Below are positions 49,236 through 59,653 of a DNA stretch of 64,000 nt, one piece after another; the stretch's first letter is position 1, and every line of letters begins with the position of its first letter. Location of the stretch: assembly GCA_003416985.1 (NCBI GenBank), contig QVIN01000001.1, forward strand, positions 682,001 through 746,000. The letters are read 5' to 3'. Below the pieces are notes generated by a model. The model worked only from the letters and a program-made list of their open reading frames with translations. It did no database searches and was not told where the DNA came from. The position numbers and the translations under genes were made by a program. The stretch comes from Duganella sp. BJB480 (GTDB lineage: Bacteria > Pseudomonadota > Gammaproteobacteria > Burkholderiales > Burkholderiaceae_D).

Positions 49236-49915
49236 CACGAACCTTTCTTGCGCACGGCGGCGTTGAGCGCGGCGGACGGCGCCAGCGTCAGCCAGTTGAG
49301 CTTGCAGTCGGCGCCGATGGTCGGCGCGTTCGGCACGTTCTGCGGGCCGCCGACGCGCTTGAGCGTGCATTGCTGCACCGCGTAATAGCCGCGCTGGCGC
49401 AGGTCTTCGAGGAAGTTGAACAGGTCGCCCTCGTGCAGCAGCTCCATGCGCAGGTTCATGCGGCTGCCGCGCAGCGCGTAGTCGCCCAGCGGCAGCGGCG
49501 CGTCCAGCTTGACGGCCTGCTGCGGCTCGATCTCGTAGCTCAGCGGCGGCAGCTTGCGGCGCTCCTGGATCTGGCGGATCTGCTCGACCCAGTCGAGGCG
49601 GTTCTCCTCGCCGATCAGGCCGTGGCTGCGCAGCAGCGCGAACTGCGGCTGGAAGGCGCGGATCTCGCGCTTTTCCGTTTCCACCTGGGCGAAGCGCTGG
49701 CGCGCGGCGTCGCGCGTCTGCAGCGCCTGCAGGCGGTTTTCCTCGGCGTGGTGGACGTACCAGCTGCTGGCGAACACGGTCGCCACGCCGATGGCCAGGG
49801 CCCCGGCGGCCACCACCACGGCCAGCCGGATCAGCGCGAACTCGCGCAGCCAGTAAGGCAGCGGCCTGGCGGCGCGGGCAGGCTTCTTGCTGAAGGGGGC
49901 GGGGGAGGCGTTCAT
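49235..49915 (-). CDS. mshJ: MshJ-like (PilO-type) pilus assembly protein
   Basis: A 226-residue bitopic protein: cytoplasmic tail, membrane helix at ~30-52, coiled coil (HHAEENRLQALQTRDAARQRF) and a ferredoxin-like periplasmic end (GDLFNFLEDLRQRGYYAVQQC). This is the PilO/GspM-like architecture of MshJ. It overlaps both neighbours by a few bases (MshI upstream, MshK downstream). Confidence 0.8.
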   Translation of the reverse strand: MNASPAPFSKKPARAARPLPYWLREFALIRLAVVVAAGALAIGVATVFASSWYVHHAEENRLQALQTRDAARQRFAQVETEKREIRAFQPQFALLRSHGLIGEENRLDWVEQIRQIQERRKLPPLSYEIEPQQAVKLDAPLPLGDYALRGSRMNLRMELLHEGDLFNFLEDLRQRGYYAVQQCTLKRVGGPQNVPNAPTIGADCKLNWLTLAPSAALNAAVRKKGS

Positions 49916-51483
49916 GGCTGCCAGCTCAGGTTGAGGATGAAGCGGGCCTTGGTCTCGACGCCGCCCACGGGGCCGCCGCCGGCCTTGCCGCTGAGCTTGA
50001 CGTTGGAGCGGGTGTCGACCGGCTGCTGCACGATCTCCACCGTCATGCGCGGCTGGCGCGCCAGTTCCTGGGTGAAGGCGTTCATGGTGTTGACCACTTC
50101 GCGGTAATTATCCGGCGGCACCATGATCTCGGCCTCCAGCCGCAGCGCCTGCGGCACCTTGCCCGGCAGGCCCAGCATGAGCGACGAGATCGGCTCCGTC
50201 GCCGTCCCCGGGGCGCTGGTCATAAAGCCGGTGGCGGCCGGATCGGCCGGCGCGGCCGGCGGCGCGATCTTCCAGTCCAGCTGGACCAGATGGATCTGCG
50301 GCACCTTGTCGAGCGCCGCGCTCAGGTGCGTCATCAAGGGCAGCGGCTGCGGCCCCTGGCGCACCAGCAGCTGCGCCACCGTGACGGCGGCCTTCATGTT
50401 GGCGGTCTTGTCGATGGCCGGCGTCATGGTCGACAGCGCGGCGCGGTAGCGGTTGTCGTACTGCTTGGCCTCGGCGTACATGGCGTCGGTGGCCGAGGTG
50501 GCCTCGACATAGCGCCAGACGTCGACGCCCAGCCAGACCAGGGTGCCGGCCGCCAGCACGGCGCCGGCGCTGAACAGGGCCAGCCGCGCGCGCCACAGCT
50601 GGAAGTAGCGGCGCGCCTCGCCCAGCGAGTACTGGCTGGCCGGACGTTCGCGGCCGAGCAGCGTGAGCAGCAGGATGTCGGCCAGCTCCGGCGCCTGCGG
50701 CAGGCCGGTGCGCCCGGCCGCGGTGTCCATCGATTCGAAATGGTAGGCCGTCTCGGGGCCGTCCTGGCACTGCGGCTCCAGCCGGTCCAGCGTCTCGTCC
50801 GGCGCCAGGATCACCGTGTGCAGCACCTCGCCGCGCCCGATCAGGCGGGTGCTGGTGAGGAACTGCTGGGTCTTGGCGGTCTCGCGGGCGACGTCGACCG
50901 GGGCGCCGTCGCGGTCCACCGCCAAGGTCAGGCGCGAGAACTTGAGCTGGCCGTCGAGGAAGTAGCTCTGGCGCAGGCCGGCCGATTGCTGCGTGACCAG
51001 CAGCAGGCGCCGGTCCGCCAGGCCCAGCTTGCGCACCAGCGAGGAGGTCATCAGCGTGGTCGAGTACAGCCCGGCCAGCGGCGCGCGCAGCAGTTCGAGC
51101 GCCTCCACCCAGGGCTGCACCAGCGCCGGATTGGTCAGCGCGCTGAGCAGGGCGATGTCGTCCTGGCGGCCGTCCGGCTCGCGGCCCTGCACGCGCACGT
51201 AGCGGTACGGCGTCTCGCGGTATTGCTGCAGCAGCCGGCGCGCCAGCAGGCGGCGGCCCGAGCGGCCGGTCACGTGCGGCAGCGTGATGCGCTGGAAATC
51301 CTCCTCGATCAGGTCGACCATCAGGTAGACCGGGCCGTAGGGCCGCGCGTCGAGGTCGTCCATGAAGGCGTCGACGCCGGCGCGGTCGTTGGGGTAGCGC
51401 GTGGGCTCGCCGAGCGCGTCCTTGTGCCACGGGTAGGCCCACACGAATTCGCTGCTGAGATAAAGTAAATGGCTGTGCAACAC
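49912..51483 (-). CDS. mshI: MshI-like protein (PilM-PilN fusion type)
   Basis: A 523-residue protein. Residues ~1-270 are cytoplasmic and actin-like/PilM-type in outline (LMVDLIEEDFQRITLPHVTG, LLLVTQQSAGLRQSYFLDG), a membrane helix lies at ~296-318, and a PilN-like periplasmic end follows (ALDKVPQIHLVQLDWKI, LRLEAEIMVPPDNYREVVNTM). Much larger than Vibrio MshI, it would combine cytoplasmic ring and inner-membrane functions in one chain. Followed directly by mshJ (four-base overlap). Confidence 0.75.
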   Translation of the reverse strand: MLHSHLLYLSSEFVWAYPWHKDALGEPTRYPNDRAGVDAFMDDLDARPYGPVYLMVDLIEEDFQRITLPHVTGRSGRRLLARRLLQQYRETPYRYVRVQGREPDGRQDDIALLSALTNPALVQPWVEALELLRAPLAGLYSTTLMTSSLVRKLGLADRRLLLVTQQSAGLRQSYFLDGQLKFSRLTLAVDRDGAPVDVARETAKTQQFLTSTRLIGRGEVLHTVILAPDETLDRLEPQCQDGPETAYHFESMDTAAGRTGLPQAPELADILLLTLLGRERPASQYSLGEARRYFQLWRARLALFSAGAVLAAGTLVWLGVDVWRYVEATSATDAMYAEAKQYDNRYRAALSTMTPAIDKTANMKAAVTVAQLLVRQGPQPLPLMTHLSAALDKVPQIHLVQLDWKIAPPAAPADPAATGFMTSAPGTATEPISSLMLGLPGKVPQALRLEAEIMVPPDNYREVVNTMNAFTQELARQPRMTVEIVQQPVDTRSNVKLSGKAGGGPVGGVETKARFILNLSWQP

Positions 51484-51490
51484 GGCGGCC

Positions 51491-52695
51491 TCAGGGTCTG
51501 ATCTTGGAGATGGTGTCGTAAATCGGCCCCAGCACGGACAGCATGATCCAGCCCAGCAGCAGGCCCAGCACCACGGTCATGGCCGGCTCTATCATCGCCT
51601 GCACCTTCTCGATCATTTCCTTCACTTCGCGGTTGTAGAAGTAGCTGACGTTGCGCAGCGCGCCGTCCAGCGCGCCGGTGGCCTCGCCGACCTTGAGCAT
51701 GCGGATCACCAGCGGCGGGAAGATGCCGGTGTTCTGGAACGCCGCCGTCACGCTCTGGCCTTCTGAAATAAGCTGGGCCGCGCGGCGCAGCCCGGCCGCC
51801 ACCATGCGGTTGCCGACGATGCCCTCGGACAGCCGGATGCATTCGAGGATGGTGATGCCGGCCCCGTACATCAGCGCGAAGAAGGTGGCGAAGCGGGCCA
51901 GGATGATCTTGTGCTGCACCGGGCCGATCATCCAGATGCGCAGCTTGAAGGCGTCGAAGTTGTAGCGCGCCTGCTCGCTGCGCGCCAGCCAGGCGCGCCC
52001 GCCGAAATACAGCGCCACCGGCAGCGCCAGCAGCACGTACCAGTAGTTGATGAAGATGTCGGAGACGAAGATCAGCGCCTTGGTGTGGAAGGGCAGCTCG
52101 TTGCCCATGTTCTTGATGAAGGCGGTCAATTGCGGCACCAGGTAGATCATCAGGAAGGCCACCACGGCCAGGATCACCACGCCGACAAACAGCGGCTTCA
52201 TGACGATCTTGCGCGACTGCGAGGCCAGCTCGTCCTGCCACTTCAGGCTGTCCGACAGGTTCAGGAACACCTCGGAGATCTTGCCGGTGCGCTCGCCGGC
52301 GGTGATCAGGCTGGTGAAGGTCTTGTCGAACACGTCCGGGTAGGCCTCCAGCGCGCCCGACAGCTGCAGGCCGCCCTCGATGTTCTCGATCAGGTCGGTG
52401 ATGATCTCGCGGAAGCGCGGATGGTCCATGCTGTCGCGCAGGTCGTTGAGGCCCTCCAGGATGGGCACGCCGGCGCCGGTCAGCTGCTCCATCTGGAAGC
52501 AGAAGTTGATCAGGTCCTTGCGCGTGATGTCGCGCCGGCCGATGGCGGCCAGCTTCTGGCGCGACACCTGGCAGTCGATCAGGTCCAGCTCCATGCGGTG
52601 CAGGCGCAGCTCCAGGTCGGGCTCGTTGAGCGCGTCCATATTCCCCAGCAGCAGCTGGCCGCTGGCGTCCATGGCGCGGTAGAGGTATTGGGGCA

Positions 52696-52696
<1 letters not shown>
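51491..52696 (-). CDS. GspF/PilC-type platform protein (minus-strand set)
   Basis: A 401-residue inner-membrane platform protein with two GspF domains: FCFQMEQLTGAGVPILEGLN...DLIENIEGG and FALMYGAGITILECIRLSEG, each ending in membrane helices, plus TAFQNTGIFPPLVIRMLKVGE. Its start overlaps the stop of the GspE-type ATPase, so the two are a matched motor/platform pair. A second GspF (mshG) is encoded on the plus strand at 61362. Confidence 0.92.
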
Positions 52697-54399
<1,703 letters not shown>

Positions 54400-54406
54400 G
54401 GATCTC

Positions 54407-55957
54407 TTATTGTGGTTTGGCCGGCGCGCTCAGCTCGTGCATGCGCGTGCGCAGCGCGTTGCGGTCGAACGCGGCGGCGTGGTCCTGCGCCAGCGCCAGC
54501 GCGCGCTGGTAGTACTTCAGGGCCAGCTTGCCCTGGTTCAGGCGGTCCAGGCCGATGGCCAGGTTGTAGGCGTAGTCGGGATTGTCCGGCATGGCGGTGT
54601 AGGCGCGGAAGTAGGCTTGCTGCGCCTCCGGCCAGCGGCCCTGCTGGGCCTGCAGGTTGCCGAGCGCGAACAGCACCGGGCCGGCGTCCGGGTTGGTGCC
54701 GAGGATGGCGCGCAGCCGCGCCTCGCTCTGGGCGGTGTCGCCCTGGCGCACGCCGACCAGGCCGGCCACGGCGGTGGCGTCGTTCGGATCGAGTTCGAGC
54801 AGGCGCAGGTAGTAGCCCGCCGCCTGTTCGCCCTGGCCCTTGCGCGCGGCCAGCGCGGCCAGGCCGAGCAGGGCGTCGCGGCTGGTCGGGCTGTCGCGCA
54901 GCGCGGCCTCGTACTGCTGCTGGGCTTGCGCCAGGTCGCCGCTGTTGAGGGCCTGGTAGCCGTTCTCCAGCGCCGGCGCCACCGCTTGCCGCTTGCTGGC
55001 GCGGGCCACGCGGATGTCGGTGTTGTCCGGCGCGGCGATCGGCGGCAGGCGGTCGGGGCGGGGCGCGCTCAGCTGCGCCATCTGGGTCTGGATCAGTTGT
55101 TGCGACGCGGCCAGCGCCTGTTCGGCGGCGCTCAGGCGGCGTTCCAGTTCCTCGCTGCCGGCGTGGGCGGCCGACGGCGCTATTGGCGCGGTGTCGGCCA
55201 GCGCGGCATCGGCGGCGGCGTCCGGCGCCACGGCGACCTTGACCGGGGTGGCGCCGGTGGCGCCGGTGGCGCCGATCGGCGGCATCGGCACCGGCGGCAG
55301 GCGCGAGCCGGCGCCCGGCGCGGCGATCGCCTGCCAGTAGTAATAGCCCATGCCGGCCACGACCAGCACCAGCAGCGCGACCCAGCCGACCAGGCGCAGG
55401 CGTTCGCGGTCCAGGCCGGCCGATTCGGACGGCGCGGTGGCGGCCGCCGCGGCGCGCGCGCGGGCCGCGCCGCGCAGGGGGGCGGCCTGCTCGGCCTTGT
55501 CGGCGCGTGGCGCGCCGGCGGCGGATTTGGCGGCGGACGCGGCGGCGCCGGCGGCCGGGCCGGCGGGCGCCGGGGCCGGGGCGGGCGCGGTCTTCGACGC
55601 GAACGCGGGCGCGGTGGCCGGCGCGGGTTCGAACGCCATCGCGCTCGCCGGCGGCGGCGCCGACGGATCGGGCGCCAGGTCCAGCGTCAGGCCGGCGGTG
55701 CGGTGGTCGCTGGGCGCCGGCAGCGGGTCGGGCGAGGGCTGCAGGTTGGCCTGCGGCGTGGCCGCGATCGGCTCCAGGCTGAGGCCGGACATCGGCTCCA
55801 GGTCCAGGCTCGGGCCGGGCCGGGCCGGCGCCGCCGGTTCCGGCGTCAGCGCCAGGACGTCGTCGAACGCCTGCGACGGCTTGTCGGTGGCGTCGTCGTC
55901 GGCCGCGCTTTGCTTGGCCCGCTCAGCCTTCTTGAGCGCTTGCATTAGGAGACTCAT
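54407..55957 (-). CDS. mshN: MshN-like TPR pilus assembly protein
   Basis: A 516-residue protein. Residues 1-185 are cytoplasmic, Ala/Pro-rich and low-complexity; a membrane helix lies at ~187-210 (VGWVALLVLVVAGMGYYYW); a short coiled coil and at least four TPR units fill ~315-510 (QALNSGDLAQAQQQYEAALRDSP, split: ALNSGDLAQAQQQYEAALR; LNQGKLALKYYQRALALAQD). Matches MshN in topology and position between the secretin and ATPase genes. Start overlaps the mshL stop by four bases. Confidence 0.82.
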   Translation of the reverse strand: MSLLMQALKKAERAKQSAADDDATDKPSQAFDDVLALTPEPAAPARPGPSLDLEPMSGLSLEPIAATPQANLQPSPDPLPAPSDHRTAGLTLDLAPDPSAPPPASAMAFEPAPATAPAFASKTAPAPAPAPAGPAAGAAASAAKSAAGAPRADKAEQAAPLRGAARARAAAAATAPSESAGLDRERLRLVGWVALLVLVVAGMGYYYWQAIAAPGAGSRLPPVPMPPIGATGATGATPVKVAVAPDAAADAALADTAPIAPSAAHAGSEELERRLSAAEQALAASQQLIQTQMAQLSAPRPDRLPPIAAPDNTDIRVARASKRQAVAPALENGYQALNSGDLAQAQQQYEAALRDSPTSRDALLGLAALAARKGQGEQAAGYYLRLLELDPNDATAVAGLVGVRQGDTAQSEARLRAILGTNPDAGPVLFALGNLQAQQGRWPEAQQAYFRAYTAMPDNPDYAYNLAIGLDRLNQGKLALKYYQRALALAQDHAAAFDRNALRTRMHELSAPAKPQ

Positions 55958-57789
55958 GATCCGTTCGCCTTGGCTGGGGCGGGGGCCGGCGTGGCCGCGC
56001 CATAGGGAGCGCTGTCCGGCTTCTCGCTCGGCAGCAGATAACGATAGTCCTTGTAGTCGCCGTTGACGCTGGCGTCCTTGACCACCACCGGCCGCATGAA
56101 GATCACCAGCTCGGTCTTGGTGGTGTTCTCGTTGCGGTGGGAGAACAGGTCGCCGATCAGCGGCACGCTGCTCAGGCCGGGGATGCCGTCCTTGGCGTTG
56201 TCGATCGAGTCCTGCATCAGTCCGCCCATGACGGCGATCTGGCCGCTGGACACCTTCATCAGCGATTCCAGCTCGCGCGCCTGGATCACCGGCACCTTGC
56301 TGATGACATTGGCCTTGGCCAGGTCCGGGTTGGGGTCGTTGACGTAGCCGACGACGCGGGTGATGGTCGGCCGGACGTTGAGCGTGACCTCGTCGGACTC
56401 GGAAATTTGCGGCGTCACGCTCATCACGAAGCCCACCGGTACCGTCTCCAGGTGCGATTCATAGGTGGCTTGCGAAATCGGCGTGCCGGTCGAGCCCAGC
56501 ACCGCCGGCGTGACCTTGATCGAGAAGAAGACGTTGTTGTCGACCACCTTGAGCAGCGCGGTCTGGTTGTTGAGCACGCTGATCTTGGGGCTGGACAGCA
56601 CCTTGACCTTGCCGAACGATTCGAGCAGCTCGATGGTGGCGGCGATATTGCCCAGCCGGCTGGTTGGATTGGTGTAGTTCATCACGAACACGCCCGGATT
56701 GGTGGCGGTGGGCAGCGTGGCCGAGCCGAGCGCGCCCTGGTTCAGCTTGAGGCCGCCCCGCGCCAGCGATTGCCAGTTGATGCCCTGCTGGTACTGGTCG
56801 CCCAGCCGGACTTCGATGATGGTGGCCTCGATCAGCACCTGGCGCTTGGCCGCGCCCAGCACGATGTCGAGGAATTCGCGGATCTTCTCGTGCTGGCGGG
56901 CGGTGGCGCGCACGGCGATCAGGCCGCCCTCGGCGTTGACGATGACCGAGGTGCCGCGCTGCGCGTTGGCGCCGCTTTTCGCGCCGCCGAAGCCGGAGGC
57001 GTCGAACGGCGTCTGCGCCGTCGCGCCCGGCGTGGCGCCGTTCATCGAGGCCAGCGGATCGACCGGGTTGTCGCCCAGGTTGGAGGCGCGCAGCATGTCG
57101 CGGATGTTCTTCTCCAGGCTGTACCAGAAGTTGTTGTCGGAACGGTTGTTGACCACGGTGGTCGAGTTGTTGCTGCCGTTGCCGTTGGCGCCGTTGTTGG
57201 CCGGCGCCGACTGCTGCTGCTGTTGCGGCTGCTGCGGCTGGCCGGTGGCCGGCGTGCCGACCACGGGATTGGAGGCGCTGCCGCTGCCACCGCCGGTGGT
57301 CGAGATCTGGGTCGCGATGTTGACGCTGCTGTTGGTGCTGCGCGCGATGTTGACGTAGTCGACCTTGTAGTTGCGCCACTCCGGCGTGTCCGGCAAGACC
57401 GTCAGCGTGCCGCCGTTGATTTCATAACGCATGTCGACCTGGCGCTGGATGCGGTTGAGCAGCTGCGGCAGCGTCTGGTCCAGCGCGTTGAGCGTGACGG
57501 TGCCCTCGATGCCCGGATGGACGTCGACGTTCAGGCCGGCGTCGCGCGCCAGCGCGAACAGCAGCGACTGCACCGGCACCTTGTGCACGGTCACGCTGTA
57601 GGTCTCGACCTTGGGCGCGGCGGCCGGCGGCGGCAGCGCGGCGCTCTGCTGCACCGGTTCCGGGATCGACCCGGCCGGACGCGGCGCTTCCATGATGTGG
57701 GTCGGCGAATTGGGCAGGGGATGGGTCGCGCAGGCGCTCAGCAACACGCTGCACACCATAGGCACGATGGGGGAGGCGAGTTTTTTCAT
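55954..57789 (-). CDS. mshL: MshL-type secretin (outer-membrane lipoprotein)
   Basis: A 611-residue secretin with a lipoprotein signal (VLLSAC, lipid on the Cys). STN/N0 domain (SLLFALARDAGLNVDVHPGI), Gln/Asn-rich low-complexity insert (about 175-215), secretin N1 part (EGGLIAVRATARQHEKIREF) and the beta-barrel core with VPVGFVMSVTPQ and LSSVPLIGDLFSHRNENTTKTE, ending in ELVIFMRPVVV. It forms the outer-membrane channel for the pilus. A 64-base gap with an inverted repeat separates it from mshM. Confidence 0.93.
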   Translation of the reverse strand: MKKLASPIVPMVCSVLLSACATHPLPNSPTHIMEAPRPAGSIPEPVQQSAALPPPAAAPKVETYSVTVHKVPVQSLLFALARDAGLNVDVHPGIEGTVTLNALDQTLPQLLNRIQRQVDMRYEINGGTLTVLPDTPEWRNYKVDYVNIARSTNSSVNIATQISTTGGGSGSASNPVVGTPATGQPQQPQQQQQSAPANNGANGNGSNNSTTVVNNRSDNNFWYSLEKNIRDMLRASNLGDNPVDPLASMNGATPGATAQTPFDASGFGGAKSGANAQRGTSVIVNAEGGLIAVRATARQHEKIREFLDIVLGAAKRQVLIEATIIEVRLGDQYQQGINWQSLARGGLKLNQGALGSATLPTATNPGVFVMNYTNPTSRLGNIAATIELLESFGKVKVLSSPKISVLNNQTALLKVVDNNVFFSIKVTPAVLGSTGTPISQATYESHLETVPVGFVMSVTPQISESDEVTLNVRPTITRVVGYVNDPNPDLAKANVISKVPVIQARELESLMKVSSGQIAVMGGLMQDSIDNAKDGIPGLSSVPLIGDLFSHRNENTTKTELVIFMRPVVVKDASVNGDYKDYRYLLPSEKPDSAPYGAATPAPAPAKANGS

Positions 57790-57811
57790 TGATTCTTTCC
57801 GGCCCGGAGGG

Positions 57812-57831
57812 AATGCACGATGTTGTGCATT
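57812..57831 (-). promoter_or_regulatory. Inverted repeat before mshL
   Basis: AATGCAC-AACATC-GTGCATT (7-base arms) lies ~20 bases before the mshL start in an otherwise overlapping operon, with a TATATT at 57835-57840 (minus) upstream. Possible operator, internal promoter site or mRNA hairpin. Confidence 0.4.
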
Positions 57832-57852
57832 TGCAATATAGACACCATGATC

Positions 57853-58770
57853 TTACAAATTCGGTGCCACCGCAAGGATGGCCCCGTAAATAGCCCAAAT
57901 TAGCAGGACCGCCAGGGCCCCCACAGCAACAGCGCGCAAGGGGAAGGTTTGCCGCCAGCCGCGCCGGCGGAAGGCCGATTCGCGGATCGCCTGGCGCGCG
58001 TGGCGGGCGCTGACGGTGGTGGCGTCGGCCGCGAAGGCGGCCAGCAGGGCCTTGTCGGCCAGGATGTTGATGCGGCGGACGATGCCCTCGGAACGCTGGG
58101 CGATCAGGCGGGCGGCGGCCGGGCTGAAGATGGCCGGGCCGTCGTGGCCGGCCGCGCGCAGGCGGAATTCGAGGAACTCGCCGATCAGCGACGGCGCAAG
58201 CGCCGGCACCGTGAAGCTGTGCGTGATGCGCTCCTTCAGCTGGCGCATGCCGGCCAGGTCCAGGTGCTGGTCCAGCTCGGGCTGGCCGAACAGCACGATC
58301 TGCAGCAGCTTGCTGCGCGCCGTCTCCAGGTTGGTCAGCAGGCGGATCGCCTCCAGCGTGTCGAGCGGCATGGCCTGGGCTTCCTCGACCAGCAGCACCA
58401 CCTGGCGGCCCTGGCCGTGGCGGGCGATCAGGTCGGCCTGCAGCCGGCGCTGGACCTCATCGATGCGCAGGCCGTGGCCGTCGATGCCCAGCTCGGCGGC
58501 GATGGCGTACTGCACTTCCTGCGGATCGAGGTTGGGGTTGACCAGGTAGATCACGTCCACGTGCGGCGGCAGCTGGCTCTCCAGCATGCGGCACAACATG
58601 GTCTTGCCGGCGCCCACCTCGCCGGTCACCTTGACGATGCCTTCGCCGTGGCAGACCGCATACAGCAAGGCTTGCAGGATTTCGCCACGGGTGTTGCCGG
58701 CGTAGAAAAAGGCGGGATTGGGCGTGATGCCGAACGGCGTCTCGCGCAGGCCGAAGTGCGACTGGTACAT
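57853..58770 (-). CDS. mshM: MshM-type AAA ATPase
   Basis: A 305-residue ExeA/MshM protein: HFGLRETPFGITPNPAFFYAG start, Walker A TGEVGAGKTML, Walker B VVLLVEEAQAM, and FGQPELDQHL...LKERI sensor/arginine-finger region. A C-terminal membrane helix at ~283-302 (AVGALAVLLIWAIYGAI) ends the protein; the peptidoglycan-binding domain of ExeA is absent. It probably helps insert the secretin through the wall. The ATG lies two bases after the ABC ATPase stop. Confidence 0.92.
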   Translation of the reverse strand: MYQSHFGLRETPFGITPNPAFFYAGNTRGEILQALLYAVCHGEGIVKVTGEVGAGKTMLCRMLESQLPPHVDVIYLVNPNLDPQEVQYAIAAELGIDGHGLRIDEVQRRLQADLIARHGQGRQVVLLVEEAQAMPLDTLEAIRLLTNLETARSKLLQIVLFGQPELDQHLDLAGMRQLKERITHSFTVPALAPSLIGEFLEFRLRAAGHDGPAIFSPAAARLIAQRSEGIVRRINILADKALLAAFAADATTVSARHARQAIRESAFRRRGWRQTFPLRAVAVGALAVLLIWAIYGAILAVAPNL

Positions 58771-58772
58771 GG

Positions 58773-59489
58773 TCACGCGATGCAAGCCAGGAAGGCTTGC
58801 TCCAGGTTGGCGGCGCCGTAGCGCTCGCGGCACTCGGCCGGCGAGCCGGCGAAACGCACGCGGCCTTCGTGCAGGATGGCCATGCGGTCGCACAGCTCGT
58901 CGACGTCGGCCAGCATGTGCGAGGTCAAGAACACGGTGGCGCCGGCCTGGTGCAGCTGGCGCAATTGTTGTTTGAGCAGGGCGCGCGCTTTCGGGTCGAG
59001 GCCGCTCATCGGCTCGTCCAGGACATACAGCGGCTTGCGCGCCAGCAGGCAGGCGGCCAGCCCGAGTTTCTGCGTCATGCCCTTGGAATAGTCGCGCACC
59101 GTGCGCTTGAGCGCGGCCGGGTCCAGGTCCAGCGCCGCCAGCATGGCGCCGACCGCGGCCGGGTCGTAGGCCAGGCCCTGCAAGGTGAGCAGGTAGCGGA
59201 TGAAATCGGCGCCGGTCAGGTAGTAGGGCGGCGTGAAGCGTTCGGGCAGGTAGCCCAGCGGCTGGCGGCTGGCCGGGCGGTCGTGCGGCTGGCCGCAGAT
59301 GTCGATGCTGCCGCCGTCGAGGGCGCAGAAATCCAGCAGGCACTTGATCAGGCTGGTCTTGCCGGCGCCGTTGACGCCGACCAGGCCGAAGCATTCGCCC
59401 GCCCGCAGCTCCAGGTCCACGCCGCGCAATACCTCGGACTGGCCATAGCGTTTGACAACTTGCTGGAAGCGCAGGGCGGGTGCGGTCAT
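58773..59489 (-). CDS. ABC transporter ATP-binding protein
   Basis: A 238-residue ATPase of the ABC-2/drug-lipid exporter type: Walker A GVNGAGKTSL, signature YSKGMTQKLGLA, Walker B LYVLDEPMSGLDPKARALLK, H-loop TSHMLADVDEL. It opens the minus-strand pilus operon and has no permease next to it; the permease at 47252-48016 near the operon end is the only candidate in the window. Divergent from mshE. Confidence 0.92.
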   Translation of the reverse strand: MTAPALRFQQVVKRYGQSEVLRGVDLELRAGECFGLVGVNGAGKTSLIKCLLDFCALDGGSIDICGQPHDRPASRQPLGYLPERFTPPYYLTGADFIRYLLTLQGLAYDPAAVGAMLAALDLDPAALKRTVRDYSKGMTQKLGLAACLLARKPLYVLDEPMSGLDPKARALLKQQLRQLHQAGATVFLTSHMLADVDELCDRMAILHEGRVRFAGSPAECRERYGAANLEQAFLACIA

Positions 59490-59608
59490 GGAAGGTGGTG
59501 GCTCTGTGGGGCTGGAAAACGAACGACACTGTAGCGCATTCGTGCGAAGAAAGCGACACCCGGCCGCGCCCGCCGCATGTCCTGGTGTTGCGACGCCGGA
59601 TTCTGCAC

Positions 59609-59614
59609 TAGAAT
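59609..59614 (+). promoter_or_regulatory. -10 box upstream of mshE
   Basis: TAGAAT (five of six) 40 bases before the mshE start, with TTGCGA 15 bases upstream as a short-spaced -35. It lies in the 164-base divergent region between the two halves of the pilus island. Confidence 0.4.
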
Positions 59615-59653
59615 GGCCGCAAGTTGACAGACGGCAGAGGCCGGGGAGCGGGT